The notes under the pieces are model-generated. The model did no database searches. It worked only from the letters and a program-made list of their open reading frames with translations, and was not told where the DNA came from. Both the position numbers and the translations under genes were made by a program. A stretch of DNA of 64,000 nt from Peptoniphilus phoceensis (lineage in GTDB: Bacteria > Bacillota > Clostridia > Tissierellales > Peptoniphilaceae): assembly GCF_001517665.2 (NCBI RefSeq), contig NZ_LN999808.1, positions 248,001 through 312,000 of the forward strand. Direction: 5' to 3'. Position 1 is the stretch's first letter, and each line of letters opens with the position of its first letter. Positions 37,237 to 47,155 of the stretch are shown one piece after another.

Positions 37237-39240
37237 TTATTTTGAAAGTTTTGAAATTATTTGTGCAACTTCTGCCCTTGTTAAGTTTGCCTTTGGAGAG
37301 AACTTGTTATTTGAAGTGCCGCTTAAAATTTCCTTGTTAGCTAGGAATTGAATGTCTTCATAAGCCCAGTCAGAAATTTCTTTTTCATCGTTAAAGACAA
37401 CAAGTTTTTGAGTTGAAATATCGTCGCCCATTAGTTTTAAATAAGATGCTAAAATGTGAGCCATTTCTTCACGAGTAATATTTTCTTTTGCTATGGCTTT
37501 AGAAGTCTTTGGAAGAAGTTTATTTTCAACTGCCCAGTTCATATATTCAGTGTAGAACTTACCAGCTTCGATATTTTTGTCTTTTACTTCAGTGTATTTT
37601 GTAGTATCTACATTTCCAAGTCTTCCCAAGATTGTTATAAATTCTCCACGGCTAATTTTTTCGTTAGGAGAGAATTTAAGGTCACTTGTTCCAACCATTA
37701 ATTTCTTGTCAATAGCTTGGATAATTGCTTTTCTTGCCCAGTGATCTATTAAGTCAGTTTTTGAAACTTTTGAAAGTTCTCCTTGAAGATCTTTTTCTAA
37801 ATCAAAGGCTTCTTTTTCCCATTCCATTGTTTTATTTGTAGAAAATTCGGCTGCTTTTTCTTTATCTTTTGAATAAAGTTCAATCCATTCTTTTTCGATT
37901 TGAGGAAGTTCTTTCATAATCTTATCTTCAAAATCTGTAACAGTCTTTCTTGTTGATTCGCCTAGTTCTTCCCTGTTTCCAGAAACTAAATCATTTACAG
38001 AAGATCCAACCCAGTAATATGAGTTTGCATCATAAGTTGGTGCATTATTTTTAGCTTCATCTGTTGAATCATTAATATCAGGGAAAATTGGAATCCAAGG
38101 AATATTAAGTGGGCTGCCTAAAGTCATCCACATTAGACCTGGAGCTTCTTTAGGATATCCTTCCTTAATTTGGAAGATGTGAGCTTGCATTGTGTTAATA
38201 GATCCTATTGGTCTTTTGTGAGTATTAGGATTTGCTTTTCTTTCAGCCTTGTTATCTGATGGGACATAATCTGTTCCTTCAAATCTATTTCTAAAAACAT
38301 TTAGAGCGTGATTTATGTCAATTTTTTCACTGCCTTCAGAAAGGTCATTTAAAAGGTCAAATCTTTTAGCATCATAAGGAACTTTTGAATTAGGATCTAG
38401 ATCATGGATACCAGACCAAACTCTTGAACGGCTAGTTTCTGCAATTTCTTTAGGACCATAAGATCCTGCCATATCCATAAGTCCATCTGCAGTTTCTTTA
38501 TAAGTTCCTGCTTTTTTTGCAACTTCAACAATATCTTTTGAAGCAATGACATTTTCCTTGTCATTTAAATCAACTCCACCTAGCCAATAATCGTTAGGGA
38601 AGATACTGAATTTGTCAGTTGGATAATTTATTGCAACATATTGGTGACCAGAATAGATTTCCATATACCAAACTTCGTCTTGGTCTCCAAAGGCAACAAT
38701 ATCGCCCATAGATGCACCTTGTTTATCTATTGTGTCAGCTAAAAGTTCAATTGCTCCTCTTGCTGATCTTGCGTGAGCAAGTAAAAATGTAGTCATGCTT
38801 GCTTCGTTTACACCGTTTTTAACGAAAGGATCAGCTTTTTCGATTTCTTCTGATGGATCAGCAGAAACTGTACAGAAAATGCCAACACCTGCTTCATTGT
38901 AACCGGCAGCATCGTAGACGCCTTGTTCCATGTCCTTTGGTTTAGCACTTGAATCTGGAGTTGAGAAGAACTTTAAAGAATCTTCTTTATGTATGTATTC
39001 AAAACCGTTATTGACGTCAACTAACTTATCGCCCTTCTTTATTTCTCCACGAGGGTGAGTTACGAGTCTCATAGTTCTGTTTCTTTGATAGTCTTCAGTT
39101 CTTCCGAAGATAAAAGACCCATCACTTGTAAGATCTTTACCTACAATGATTCCTGTGCAGGCAAAAGTAGGCATAGCAATAGATAAAACTAAGCTAGATG
39201 CAAGACCTGCTACTAATAATTTTTTCTTACTACTTTTCAT
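37237..39240 (-). CDS. Secreted C69-family peptidase with three SLH domains
   Basis: 667 residues. Signal peptide with cleavage probably at FA-C in IAMPTFACTGIIVGKD; this would expose the cysteine as N-terminal nucleophile, as expected for Ntn-type C69 dipeptidases (PepD). The catalytic region runs to ~450 (TEDYQRNRTMRLVTHPRG, WYMEIYSGHQYVAINYP, TSRSRVWSGIHDLDP). From ~490 three SLH repeats follow (IDHWARKAIIQAIDKKLMVG, YTEYMNWAVENKLLPKT, ISDWAYEDIQFLANKEILSG), which bind wall polymers. Thus it is a surface-bound peptidase, probably for peptide nutrition. Confidence 0.9.
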   Translation of the reverse strand: MKSSKKKLLVAGLASSLVLSIAMPTFACTGIIVGKDLTSDGSFIFGRTEDYQRNRTMRLVTHPRGEIKKGDKLVDVNNGFEYIHKEDSLKFFSTPDSSAKPKDMEQGVYDAAGYNEAGVGIFCTVSADPSEEIEKADPFVKNGVNEASMTTFLLAHARSARGAIELLADTIDKQGASMGDIVAFGDQDEVWYMEIYSGHQYVAINYPTDKFSIFPNDYWLGGVDLNDKENVIASKDIVEVAKKAGTYKETADGLMDMAGSYGPKEIAETSRSRVWSGIHDLDPNSKVPYDAKRFDLLNDLSEGSEKIDINHALNVFRNRFEGTDYVPSDNKAERKANPNTHKRPIGSINTMQAHIFQIKEGYPKEAPGLMWMTLGSPLNIPWIPIFPDINDSTDEAKNNAPTYDANSYYWVGSSVNDLVSGNREELGESTRKTVTDFEDKIMKELPQIEKEWIELYSKDKEKAAEFSTNKTMEWEKEAFDLEKDLQGELSKVSKTDLIDHWARKAIIQAIDKKLMVGTSDLKFSPNEKISRGEFITILGRLGNVDTTKYTEVKDKNIEAGKFYTEYMNWAVENKLLPKTSKAIAKENITREEMAHILASYLKLMGDDISTQKLVVFNDEKEISDWAYEDIQFLANKEILSGTSNNKFSPKANLTRAEVAQIISKLSK

Positions 39241-39319
39241 AATTACCTCCTTAATTCTCTTTTTTATAAAATTGTTTTCCTCATCTATAAATAGAGGAAT
39301 CAGAGAATCTCATAAATAT

Positions 39320-39348
39320 AAGGTAACACCATTAAACATATGTGTCAA
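39320..39348 (-). promoter_or_regulatory. Promoter of the C69-SLH gene
   Basis: On the minus strand: exact -35 TTGACA (39348-39343), 17 bases, weak -10 TACCTT (39325-39320). The leader carries a TTCCTC..GAGGAA hairpin near 39275-39295. Confidence 0.45.
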
Positions 39349-39456
39349 TGTTTTATTTTAATACTATAATTTATTAATGTATCACTTAAAATCAATAAAC
39401 AAAATTATTTATTTAAAAAATTTTGGTTTTTGGGTATAGGTGAATTAGGTGATAAT

Positions 39457-40398
39457 ATGAAAAATATTAAAGTAATTTATCTTGCTGGTGGATGTTTTTG
39501 GGGAACAGAAGCCTATTTTAAAAACTTAAAAGGAATAAAGAAGACAGTAGTTGGATATGCTAATGGAAAAAGTGATGATACAAACTATGAAATTGTAGCA
39601 AGTACTGATCACGCAGAAACTGTTAAAATTTATTATGACTTCTCAAGGATTTCTCTAACAGAAATCTTACTCCATTATTTTAGAATTATAGATCCAAAAT
39701 CAATAAATAGACAAGGAAATGATATTGGTAGACAGTACAGGACTGGTATCTATTGGGAAGAAGAAGACAAAGACTCTGAACAAATTGTAAGAGATATTAT
39801 GAAATATGAAGAAGAAAAATTAGGAAAACTTGCAGTTGAAATCTCTCCTATTAAAAATTTTGTAAAAGCAGAAGACTACCATCAAGATTATTTGGAGAAA
39901 AATCCTATGGGTTATTGTCATGTGAACTTGAGTCTTGCAGATGATCCTATAATTGATGATGAAAGAGAATTTTTAAACAAAAACAAAAGAGATTATCTAG
40001 ATGATATTTCCTATGATGTAATGGAAAATTCTGGAACAGAAAGACCTTTTACAAGTGAATTAAATGATGAGTATAGAAAGGGAATTTATGTTGACAAACT
40101 TTCTAGAAAACCACTTTTTGTTTCTAGTGACAAGTTCGATGCTGGATGTGGTTGGCCATCTTTTTCAAGACCAATTATTTCAACTTATCTAGAAGAAGAT
40201 AGGGACACTTCCTTTGGCATGGTGAGAACAGAAGTAAGATCCAAGTCATCAGATTCTCACTTAGGTCATGTTTTTCCAGATGGTCCTGTTGAAATGGGAG
40301 GACTTAGATATTGTATAAATGGTGCTTCTTTAGATTTTGTTCCTTATGAAAAAATGGATGAAGAAGGATATGGTGAATACAAAATTTTTGTAAAATAA
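39457..40398 (+). CDS. msrAB: Bifunctional peptide methionine sulfoxide reductase MsrA-MsrB
   Basis: 313 residues from the ATG at 39457 (AGGTGAT upstream). The MsrA half has AGGCFWGTEAYFKNLKGI with the catalytic cysteine; the MsrB half (from ~175) shows GIYVDKLSRKPLFVSSDKFD, GCGWPSFSRP and LRYCINGASLDF with its catalytic cysteine. It repairs both S and R methionine sulfoxides. No signal peptide, so cytoplasmic. Monocistronic. Confidence 0.95.
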   Translation: MKNIKVIYLAGGCFWGTEAYFKNLKGIKKTVVGYANGKSDDTNYEIVASTDHAETVKIYYDFSRISLTEILLHYFRIIDPKSINRQGNDIGRQYRTGIYWEEEDKDSEQIVRDIMKYEEEKLGKLAVEISPIKNFVKAEDYHQDYLEKNPMGYCHVNLSLADDPIIDDEREFLNKNKRDYLDDISYDVMENSGTERPFTSELNDEYRKGIYVDKLSRKPLFVSSDKFDAGCGWPSFSRPIISTYLEEDRDTSFGMVRTEVRSKSSDSHLGHVFPDGPVEMGGLRYCINGASLDFVPYEKMDEEGYGEYKIFVK

Positions 40399-40460
40399 TT
40401 TAATAAATAAAATATATCTTATATAAATTAAAATATATTAAAAATTATTATTAATATTTT

Positions 40461-40496
40461 AAGAGACCTAAATTTAGCCAAAGGGTCTCTTTTTTA
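40461..40496 (+). terminator. Intrinsic terminator after msrAB
   Basis: AAGAGACC and GGGTCTCTT pair around a 14-base loop, followed by T-run. Confidence 0.82.
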
Positions 40497-40606
40497 TGTA
40501 CTTTAATATATTTTTTTATATATTTTCATTTATAAAAAACAATGTTTGCTAGATAATAAAAATGATTTCCTCTACTTGTCATCCTCATAGAATTGAGAAA
40601 TAATGA

Positions 40607-40635
40607 TTGAAAAAGATTTTTTGATATGATAATCT
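40607..40635 (+). promoter_or_regulatory. Promoter of glsA-agcS
   Basis: TTGAAA (40607-40612), 17-base spacer, TAATCT (40630-40635), preceded by TG for an extended -10. Confidence 0.55.
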
Positions 40636-40674
40636 ATTAACACAAGGAAAACAATTCCAAATATAAAAAGGGAG

Positions 40675-41607
40675 GTGAGAACAATAATTTATACAGAAGA
40701 AATTTTAGAAGAAGCCCTTAATTTAGGCAGAAAATACCTACATGAAGGTAATGTTGCAGATTATATTCCTGAACTTGCAAAAGTTAATGCCAATAAGGTT
40801 GCAATTTCTACAATCGAAGATGGTGAGCTTCACAGTGTTGGTGACTCTAAAGTTAGATTTTCTATTCAATCAATTGTAAAGGTAATTCTTTATTCTCTAG
40901 CAATGGAAAATTACAAGGTTGCTGAATTGAAAAAATATGTTGGAGTAAGACCATCTGCAAAACCTTTTAACAGTGTCATTGAACTAGAACTTTCTGAAAA
41001 AAGGATTCCAGTTAATCCTTTTATCAATGCCGGAGCAATTATTATAGTAGCTATTTTATATAATGTTTATAGAGAAAAAACTTTTGATGTAATACTTGAA
41101 AAGGCAAGCGAGTTTTTGGGAGAAGACGTTGATTACAGTAGAGAAATTGCACAGTCAGAAAAAGAATCTTCTTTCACAAATAGGACACTTATCTATTTAA
41201 TGCTATCAAGAGAACTTCTACCAAGTGACACACCTGTAGAAGAAGTTTTGGATACATATTTTAAAGCTTGTTCAATTCTTGTTAATACAGAAAACCTAGC
41301 TCATATGTCCTATGTTATTTCAAATAACGGTGTTGACACTGAAGGTAGAGAAATCATAACTTCAAGAGAAGCAAGAGTTTTAAGATCACTTATGGCAACT
41401 TGTGGTACTTATGACTATTCAGGAGATTTTGCAATAAGAGTTGGGCTACCTGCCAAATCTGGAGTAGGAGGCGGTATTGTAACTGCATCAAAAAATAAAA
41501 CAGGTCTTGCAGTTTATGCTCCAAGACTTGACAAGCATGGTAACTCTTATAGTGGAGTTAGAATGTTAGAACATTTATCGCAAGAATTAGACTTATCAAT
41601 TTATTAG
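40675..41607 (+). CDS. glsA: Glutaminase (serine beta-lactamase fold)
   Basis: About 307-310 residues. Converts glutamine to glutamate and ammonia. Motifs: the catalytic Ser-x-x-Lys in RFSIQSIVKVILYSLA, NPFINAGAII, and KSGVGGGIVTASKNKTGLAV. The start is odd: the only in-frame conventional start is a GTG at 40675 lying inside the ribosome site GGGAGGTGAG. The correct distance after that site falls on ATA (40684) or ATT (40687); no ATG is near. The gene is 11 bases from agcS, so glutamine or alanine uptake and glutamine breakdown are co-expressed. Confidence 0.92.
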   Translation: MRTIIYTEEILEEALNLGRKYLHEGNVADYIPELAKVNANKVAISTIEDGELHSVGDSKVRFSIQSIVKVILYSLAMENYKVAELKKYVGVRPSAKPFNSVIELELSEKRIPVNPFINAGAIIIVAILYNVYREKTFDVILEKASEFLGEDVDYSREIAQSEKESSFTNRTLIYLMLSRELLPSDTPVEEVLDTYFKACSILVNTENLAHMSYVISNNGVDTEGREIITSREARVLRSLMATCGTYDYSGDFAIRVGLPAKSGVGGGIVTASKNKTGLAVYAPRLDKHGNSYSGVRMLEHLSQELDLSIY

Positions 41608-41618
41608 AGAGGTAGAAA

Positions 41619-43022
41619 ATGAGAGAATTATTATCAGCCGTCAATGGCGTCTTATATTATCCAATATTAATTATTGTATTGCTTGCCTGTGGATTTTATT
41701 TCACAATCAGAACAAAATTTATACAATTTAATTTATTAGGTGAAGCATTTAAAGTTATCAAAGAAAAACCAGAAGGAAAAGATGATGTATCTTCTTTCCA
41801 AGCACTTATGGTATCAACTGCATCAAGAGTAGGTACTGGTAATATCGTTGGTGTTGCAAACGCAATCTGCCTTGGTGGACCTGGTGCAGTATTCTGGATG
41901 TGGATTATCGCACTTATTGGTGGTGCTTCAGCATTTATAGAATCAACACTTGCACAAATTTATAAAAAACGTGGAGATGATGGAGTATCCTATGGTGGAC
42001 CTTCTTACTACATAGAAAATGCCATTGGATCAAGAGGAATTGGAGTTCTATTTGCAATAGCTCTTATTGCAACTTATGCAGTAGGATTTAATATGCTTGC
42101 ATCCTTTAACCTTCAAGACTCTTTTAGAGTTTATGATTTCTACGTACCAGGAAAAACTTCTTGGATTATAGGTGCAGTTCTTGCAATAATAGCAGGATAT
42201 TGTGTACTTGGTGGTGGAAAGAGAATTATAAAATATACATCTTTACTAGTGCCTATCATGGGAGTTATTTTCGTAATTATGGCTCTTGTAATGATCGTTA
42301 TCAATATTACAAATATTCCAGCAATGTTTGGAATGATCTTTAAAGATGCATTTAACTTTAAGGCAATCTTTGGTGGAGTTGCAGGTTCAGCTTTAGTAGA
42401 AGGTATTAAGAGAGGCCTTTACTCTAACGAAGCTGGTATGGGTTCTGCTCCAAACGCAGCAGCATCAGCATCAGTTTCTCACCCTGTAAAACAAGGTTTA
42501 GTACAAATGATTTCTGTATTCCTAGACACAATTGTAATTTGTTCTGCAACTGCATTTATGTCACTTTCATCAGGAATAGCTCCAACTGAAGATTTAGCAG
42601 GAGCACCATTTGTTCAAGCATCACTTTCTACAGTATTTGGAAAATATGGTAACTTATTTATCACAATTTCACTTGCCCTATTTGCTTTCACAACATTACT
42701 TGGAAACTTATACTACGTTGATTCTTGTTTAACTTACCTTAACAAAAAAACACCTTCAAAGACATTTATGCTTTGCTACAGAATTATAGCAATCTTATTA
42801 ATCTTTGTTGGAGCAGGAATTGAAATGTCACTTGCATGGGATATAGCAGACTTCTTAATGGGAGTTATGTGCTTAATTAACATTCCATCAATTTTATATC
42901 TTGGAAGCATTGCACTCAAAGCTCTTGAAGATTACAAGAAACAAAGAGCTGAAGGCAAAAACCCAGTATTTAAAGCAGATGCAATTGGAATTGACACTTC
43001 AAAATTAGATTACTGGAAATAA
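41619..43022 (+). CDS. AgcS-family amino acid:cation symporter
   Basis: 467 residues with about 11 membrane segments. Family signatures: ALMVSTASRVGTGNIVGVAN, PGAVFWMWIIALIGGASAFI and RGLYSNEAGMGSAPNAAASA. These carriers bring in alanine, glycine or glutamine with sodium ions. Coupled to glutaminase, glutamine is the likely substrate (inference from context). Confidence 0.92.
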   Translation: MRELLSAVNGVLYYPILIIVLLACGFYFTIRTKFIQFNLLGEAFKVIKEKPEGKDDVSSFQALMVSTASRVGTGNIVGVANAICLGGPGAVFWMWIIALIGGASAFIESTLAQIYKKRGDDGVSYGGPSYYIENAIGSRGIGVLFAIALIATYAVGFNMLASFNLQDSFRVYDFYVPGKTSWIIGAVLAIIAGYCVLGGGKRIIKYTSLLVPIMGVIFVIMALVMIVINITNIPAMFGMIFKDAFNFKAIFGGVAGSALVEGIKRGLYSNEAGMGSAPNAAASASVSHPVKQGLVQMISVFLDTIVICSATAFMSLSSGIAPTEDLAGAPFVQASLSTVFGKYGNLFITISLALFAFTTLLGNLYYVDSCLTYLNKKTPSKTFMLCYRIIAILLIFVGAGIEMSLAWDIADFLMGVMCLINIPSILYLGSIALKALEDYKKQRAEGKNPVFKADAIGIDTSKLDYWK

Positions 43023-43111
43023 TATAAGTGTAAGGATAAAAATAATTAAAATATAAAAATAAATTTGATGTGCTCATATAAAAGGAGCACAAAACAATTT
43101 AATTTAAACTT

Positions 43112-43152
43112 AAAAGGGTGTTAGCTATATTATTTAGTTAACATCCTTTTTC
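43112..43152 (+). terminator. Intrinsic terminator after agcS
   Basis: Arms AAAAGGGTGTTA and TTAACATCCTTTTT pair over about twelve positions with one wobble; T-run within and after the second arm. Confidence 0.75.
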
Positions 43153-43570
43153 TTTTGCCAAAAAAATTTTTATTTGACTTTTGAAAGTTATCTATTAAGG
43201 TTAAAAATTTGTTGTTATATTAATTAACTTTGAAGATAATAATTTCACTTTATTCTTGTCATGGTTTCTTATTTTTATTTTATATATTACTAAAAGTATT
43301 CTACATAATAAAATCAGTCTTAGCCTAATTATTGTGGATTAAGGAAAATTTTAAAAATTTATGTTAAAAAGATTTGGAGATTATTAGAAGTAATGAAATT
43401 TAAAATTTAATTATATTTAAATTACAGAAAACAAGTTTTAAATTTATTTTAAATAATAGAAAGTAAGTTTTTGGTTTATCTTAAACACTATAGCTTGTAA
43501 AAATAAATCCAAAAAATGAAAAATAAAAACTCATGACAAAGTGCCATGAGTTTTGCGAGAATTATAAAAG

Positions 43571-43600
43571 AAAGGGAGCGCAATTAGTTACGCTCTTGTT
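43571..43600 (-). terminator. Terminator of the flavoprotein gene
   Basis: On the minus strand GAGCG and CGCTC pair around a 10-base loop, then CCTTTCTTTT. Confidence 0.55.
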
Positions 43601-43631
43601 TTATTTACTTTATTTCCCTTTACTTTTCTTT

Positions 43632-44309
43632 TTATTTACCAGCAATTCCTTCAAGTCCCTTGTCAACTAGAGCTTGTTTAGCTGGGTCGATCTTTGGTGT
43701 GTCCATTGTGAAAGAGTTATCTACAACTGTAAAATCAAAGTAACCAAGTCTTGCAACTGGTCTAATTTTAGTTACATCAACCTTATCTTCTTCTGTTATA
43801 AATTCGTCTTTAATATGAATTCCCACAACTTCTCCAATGATGATGTCAATAGTGTTAATTGTGTCAACACCAGGAAGTCTAATAGTTTGAACATATTTGA
43901 TTTCATATTGAACAGGTGAAGCTTTGACTCTTGCTACATCGACAATTTCAGAATCTGCTTTTTCTAGTCCACAATATTCAAATTTATCCTTGAAACCTTC
44001 TGGAAGTTCTGCAATAGATGATTTATTCATAGCTTCTGCTAAGTCTTCTGATACCATGTTGTAAACAAATTCTCCAGTTCTTTCTATGTTTTTAACAGTA
44101 TTCTTTCTGTCGTCAAAAACATTTTGGTTAGCTGAGAATAATACTAGTGGTGGATCAAAAGTTAGGTTTGTAAATTGTGAGTATGGTGCAATATTATCTG
44201 TACCGTCTCCATTTTTTGTTGATATCCAACCAATTACTCTTGGTACTGTACATGATTTAAATGGGTTTTTCTTTAGTCCGTGGTTATTTTTCTTTGGTTC
44301 GTAAAACAT
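43632..44309 (-). CDS. Flavin-reductase-like (FMN-binding split-barrel) protein
   Basis: 225 residues from the ATG at 44309 (AAGGAG upstream). It has the family pattern CTVPRVIGWISTKNGDGTDN, IAPYSQFTNLTFDPPLVLFS and DRKNTVKNIERTGEFVYNMV. It is likely an FMN-binding oxidoreductase; the electron partner and substrate are unknown. Next on the same strand, 48 bases upstream, is the YjiH carrier. Confidence 0.88.
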   Translation of the reverse strand: MFYEPKKNNHGLKKNPFKSCTVPRVIGWISTKNGDGTDNIAPYSQFTNLTFDPPLVLFSANQNVFDDRKNTVKNIERTGEFVYNMVSEDLAEAMNKSSIAELPEGFKDKFEYCGLEKADSEIVDVARVKASPVQYEIKYVQTIRLPGVDTINTIDIIIGEVVGIHIKDEFITEEDKVDVTKIRPVARLGYFDFTVVDNSFTMDTPKIDPAKQALVDKGLEGIAGK

Positions 44310-44357
44310 AATATATCTCCTTTTCAATTAAAATTTTAGTTACAATAAATTATCTAA

Positions 44358-45689
44358 TTATTTGATTAACAAAAATGCAATAGGCGTAGTGATTAAGAAA
44401 CAAAGTACAGTTCTTTCAAACCATATTATTACTAAGTCCTTAATAGAAACTTCTATTTCAGATGCTACAATTGTAGGAATTGTAGTTGAAAACATAATTA
44501 CTTGAGCAACACTCATTACAGAGATTATAAATCTTGTAACTAGAGGTGCCTTTGTTATAACCATTACTGGCAAGAACATTTCAGCAAGACCAAGCATAGC
44601 TGCTTTAGCTGCAAGTAGTGGTTCAGGAATTCTAAGTAAAAGTGTTAGTGGATATAATAGATATCCAAAATAGTCAAACACTTGAGTGTAGTTTGCAATA
44701 ATTAGTGCAATTAAACCAATTGACATAAAGTTTGGCAATACTTCAAAAGCAAGATTAAATGAGTCAAGAACATTTTTTGTAGTTCTTGGGATAACTGGGC
44801 CAGCTTCCTTACAAAGTGTAAGGCCTTCGTTTAGAGAAGCTGTAAATAAATTTCCTTCGAGCTTTTCTTCAGGATAGCCTTCCATGTCTTTGTAATATCT
44901 ATTTGGTGCAGTAGAAATTGGTGGAATTCTAACTGTAATTGCACTTAGAGCAAAAGTAACAAATAGTGATAAAAAAACATATTCACCCCAATATGCCATA
45001 AGGTCTGTTGTATTAGCAATAACAATTAAGAAGGATATAGCAACTGTAGTAAAACCAGTTACTACTGCTATAGCTTCTCTTTGAGTATATTTTCTTTCTC
45101 TGTATAGATCGTCAGTCATCATGACACCAACTGCAGTGGATCCCATAAAAGCAGCGACTGCTATTACGGCAGTTCTGCCAGGAGTTTTCCAAACAGTTCT
45201 CATTATAGGTCTTAAAAAGTTTCCTATAAAATCAATAAATCCATAATCCATCAAGAAAGTTATAAAAATTGCTGAAACAGGAATAAGTGTACCAACTTGA
45301 ATAGCTAATGAATTAAATAAGAAGGGACCGTGGTCATCTCTTGCAACTGCTTCTGGTGCATAACCAGAAAATAAGTAAAGTGTGAAAAATGCTCCGATTA
45401 ATTTTGTGAAAGAGAATATAATTGTCACCTTGTCAGCTTTCCAAGTTCCTTTTACAAAAGGTCTAAAAGCTCCAATCATTATTATTATAAAGGCATAAGC
45501 CGTAGCAACTTTAGGCAAGTTGTTTATAAATAATGAAATAACATATTCTAGTGGAATTGTTGAAGAACCATTGACTTTAATTGGTATAAAAAAGACGAAG
45601 ATTCCAATTGCACTGAGAATTATAAACTTTAAGAGTAGCATTGGATCTTTGTAAAGTTTTTCTTCTCTATGTATTGTTTTTTCTTTCAT
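44358..45689 (-). CDS. YjiH-family membrane protein with nucleoside-recognition (Gate) domains
   Basis: 443 residues, about 11 membrane segments. It shows Gate-type motifs twice (FLMDYGFIDFIGNFLRPIMR, AAFMGSTAVGVMMTDDLYRE; FGYLLYPLTLLLRIPEPLLA). The family is widespread and its substrate unproven. It is transcribed away from an AraC-type regulator, which probably controls it. Confidence 0.87.
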   Translation of the reverse strand: MKEKTIHREEKLYKDPMLLLKFIILSAIGIFVFFIPIKVNGSSTIPLEYVISLFINNLPKVATAYAFIIIMIGAFRPFVKGTWKADKVTIIFSFTKLIGAFFTLYLFSGYAPEAVARDDHGPFLFNSLAIQVGTLIPVSAIFITFLMDYGFIDFIGNFLRPIMRTVWKTPGRTAVIAVAAFMGSTAVGVMMTDDLYRERKYTQREAIAVVTGFTTVAISFLIVIANTTDLMAYWGEYVFLSLFVTFALSAITVRIPPISTAPNRYYKDMEGYPEEKLEGNLFTASLNEGLTLCKEAGPVIPRTTKNVLDSFNLAFEVLPNFMSIGLIALIIANYTQVFDYFGYLLYPLTLLLRIPEPLLAAKAAMLGLAEMFLPVMVITKAPLVTRFIISVMSVAQVIMFSTTIPTIVASEIEVSIKDLVIIWFERTVLCFLITTPIAFLLIK

Positions 45690-45756
45690 AGATTTTCCTC
45701 CTTTGTTGATTACATAATAAGCTTTTCCCGAGACTTAATACATGGAATATATTGCT

Positions 45757-45784
45757 TTGGATTTTGAAGTTTTTGCTTTATAAT
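45757..45784 (+). promoter_or_regulatory. Promoter of the AraC-type regulator
   Basis: TTGGAT (45757-45762), 16 bases, exact -10 TATAAT (45779-45784). The start of transcription near 45791 makes a start codon at 45802 unlikely. Confidence 0.55.
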
Positions 45785-45846
45785 GTAATTATGATAAAGT
45801 GATGCGATTAAAATTAGCTGTATTAACTTACAGAAAGGAAATAAAA

Positions 45847-47046
45847 TTGGAAGAAAACTTACTTTTATACGACATAATTACAAAAGAATACATACATAAT
45901 CTGATTTATGGTGATTTGTCTAGGGCAAAATTATTTAAGTCTAGCTTTAGTAAGTATCAACTTGATTTAGAAACAAATTACATACTTACAATTATGTATG
46001 ATGACTTTTGGAAAATTTGTAGGAATCGTGACAACCACTATAGATATAATATAAAGAGAAAACTCTTAGATTACACAAGAGAAATCATAAAAGACTACAA
46101 GACTATTTCAACAACTCTTACTGGAACAGACAAGATAATTATCTTTTTAGATTGCCAGGGAAGGGATGAAGAAGATGCTTATTTCCTTAGTCAAGAACTT
46201 GCAGAAAAAATTATTTGTGAATTAAAAAAACACATATCCCACACTGTGAGCATTGGAATAAGTTCATATTGTAGAAACAACAAGGATCTCGTTAAGGGTT
46301 ATGAAGAATCCTTTAACTGTCTCGAAAATATTTTTAACAAGGGAAGGGGAAAAATATTGAGGCCAAGTCCTAGGGACGTAACAGTAGATCAAAATCATAA
46401 GTCACAAATCGATAAAAAAATTTATGAACTTTTAATAAAAATTGGTTTTCAAGATAGACTTGCTTCTTTTGAAATTGTCGATGAAATATTAGAAGATATG
46501 GTATCTAGGAACATGACTCAAGAATACATAAAATCCAATGTAATTAGGATCCTCGTAGAAATTATTAATTATTTTAGCAGGGGGAATTTACAGTCAGACC
46601 TTTCTCTTATAACAGTTAAGAGCATAGAAACAATAGTCGATTCCAATAACATTGATGATATAAAAAAGTCTATTGAAAGCACAATTGAAATCATTAGCGC
46701 GGGACTTGAAAGAGAAGATGAACACGAACTTGCCATGAACAATGCTAAAGCCTACATAGAAAAATATTTTATGAAAGACATTAGTCTTGATGAAATATCT
46801 ATGGTGGCAGGATATAGCAAAAGTCATTTTTCAAGAACTTTTAAAAAAGAAATGGGGATTAATTTTTCTAAATATTTAATTGGTGTGAGAATAAATGAGG
46901 CAGAAAAATTAATAAAAAATTCTGACAAAAGCATATACGATATTTCTCTTGAAGTTGGATTTAACGATTATTCATATTTTTCCAAGGCTTTTAAAGATAC
47001 CTTTGATATAAGTCCAAAAGAATATAGGAAAAATAATAAAAATTAA
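45847..47046 (+). CDS. AraC-family transcriptional regulator, YesN-like without receiver
   Basis: About 399 residues from TTG at 45847, chosen because AAAGGA lies eight bases upstream; GTG/ATG codons at 45799/45802 have no ribosome site. The N-terminal ~290 residues form an unrecognised sensory region, with a middle part like the degenerate GGDEF/CdaR core (KIIIFLDCQGRDEEDAYFLS, HTVSIGISSYCRNN). The C-terminal ~100 residues hold two helix-turn-helix motifs (ISLDEISMVAGYSKSHFSRT, SIYDISLEVGFNDYSYFSKA). It is divergent from yjiH, the likely target. Confidence 0.87.
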   Translation: MEENLLLYDIITKEYIHNLIYGDLSRAKLFKSSFSKYQLDLETNYILTIMYDDFWKICRNRDNHYRYNIKRKLLDYTREIIKDYKTISTTLTGTDKIIIFLDCQGRDEEDAYFLSQELAEKIICELKKHISHTVSIGISSYCRNNKDLVKGYEESFNCLENIFNKGRGKILRPSPRDVTVDQNHKSQIDKKIYELLIKIGFQDRLASFEIVDEILEDMVSRNMTQEYIKSNVIRILVEIINYFSRGNLQSDLSLITVKSIETIVDSNNIDDIKKSIESTIEIISAGLEREDEHELAMNNAKAYIEKYFMKDISLDEISMVAGYSKSHFSRTFKKEMGINFSKYLIGVRINEAEKLIKNSDKSIYDISLEVGFNDYSYFSKAFKDTFDISPKEYRKNNKN

Positions 47047-47155
47047 TTTATATAAATTATTTAGGTTAAGATGTGAATTTCAAAAACATAGATTTTACTT
47101 ATTTAAGTCTATTATTAAAACTAAAAAATTTTTGAAAAAAGCTAAAAAAAGATTG

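Larger units (their letters stand above)
43023..43631. other. 609-base gap between convergent genes
   Basis: No gene seen. It holds a hairpin GTGCTC..GAGCAC (43070-43090) without a T-tract; a terminator AAAAGGGTGTTA..TTAACATCCTTTTT (43112-43152) for agcS; a bidirectional hairpin AAAACTCATG..CATGAGTTTT (43527-43554); and GAGCG..CGCTC (43576-43595) for the minus-strand gene. The 350 bases between them are plain AT-rich sequence. Confidence 0.7.
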
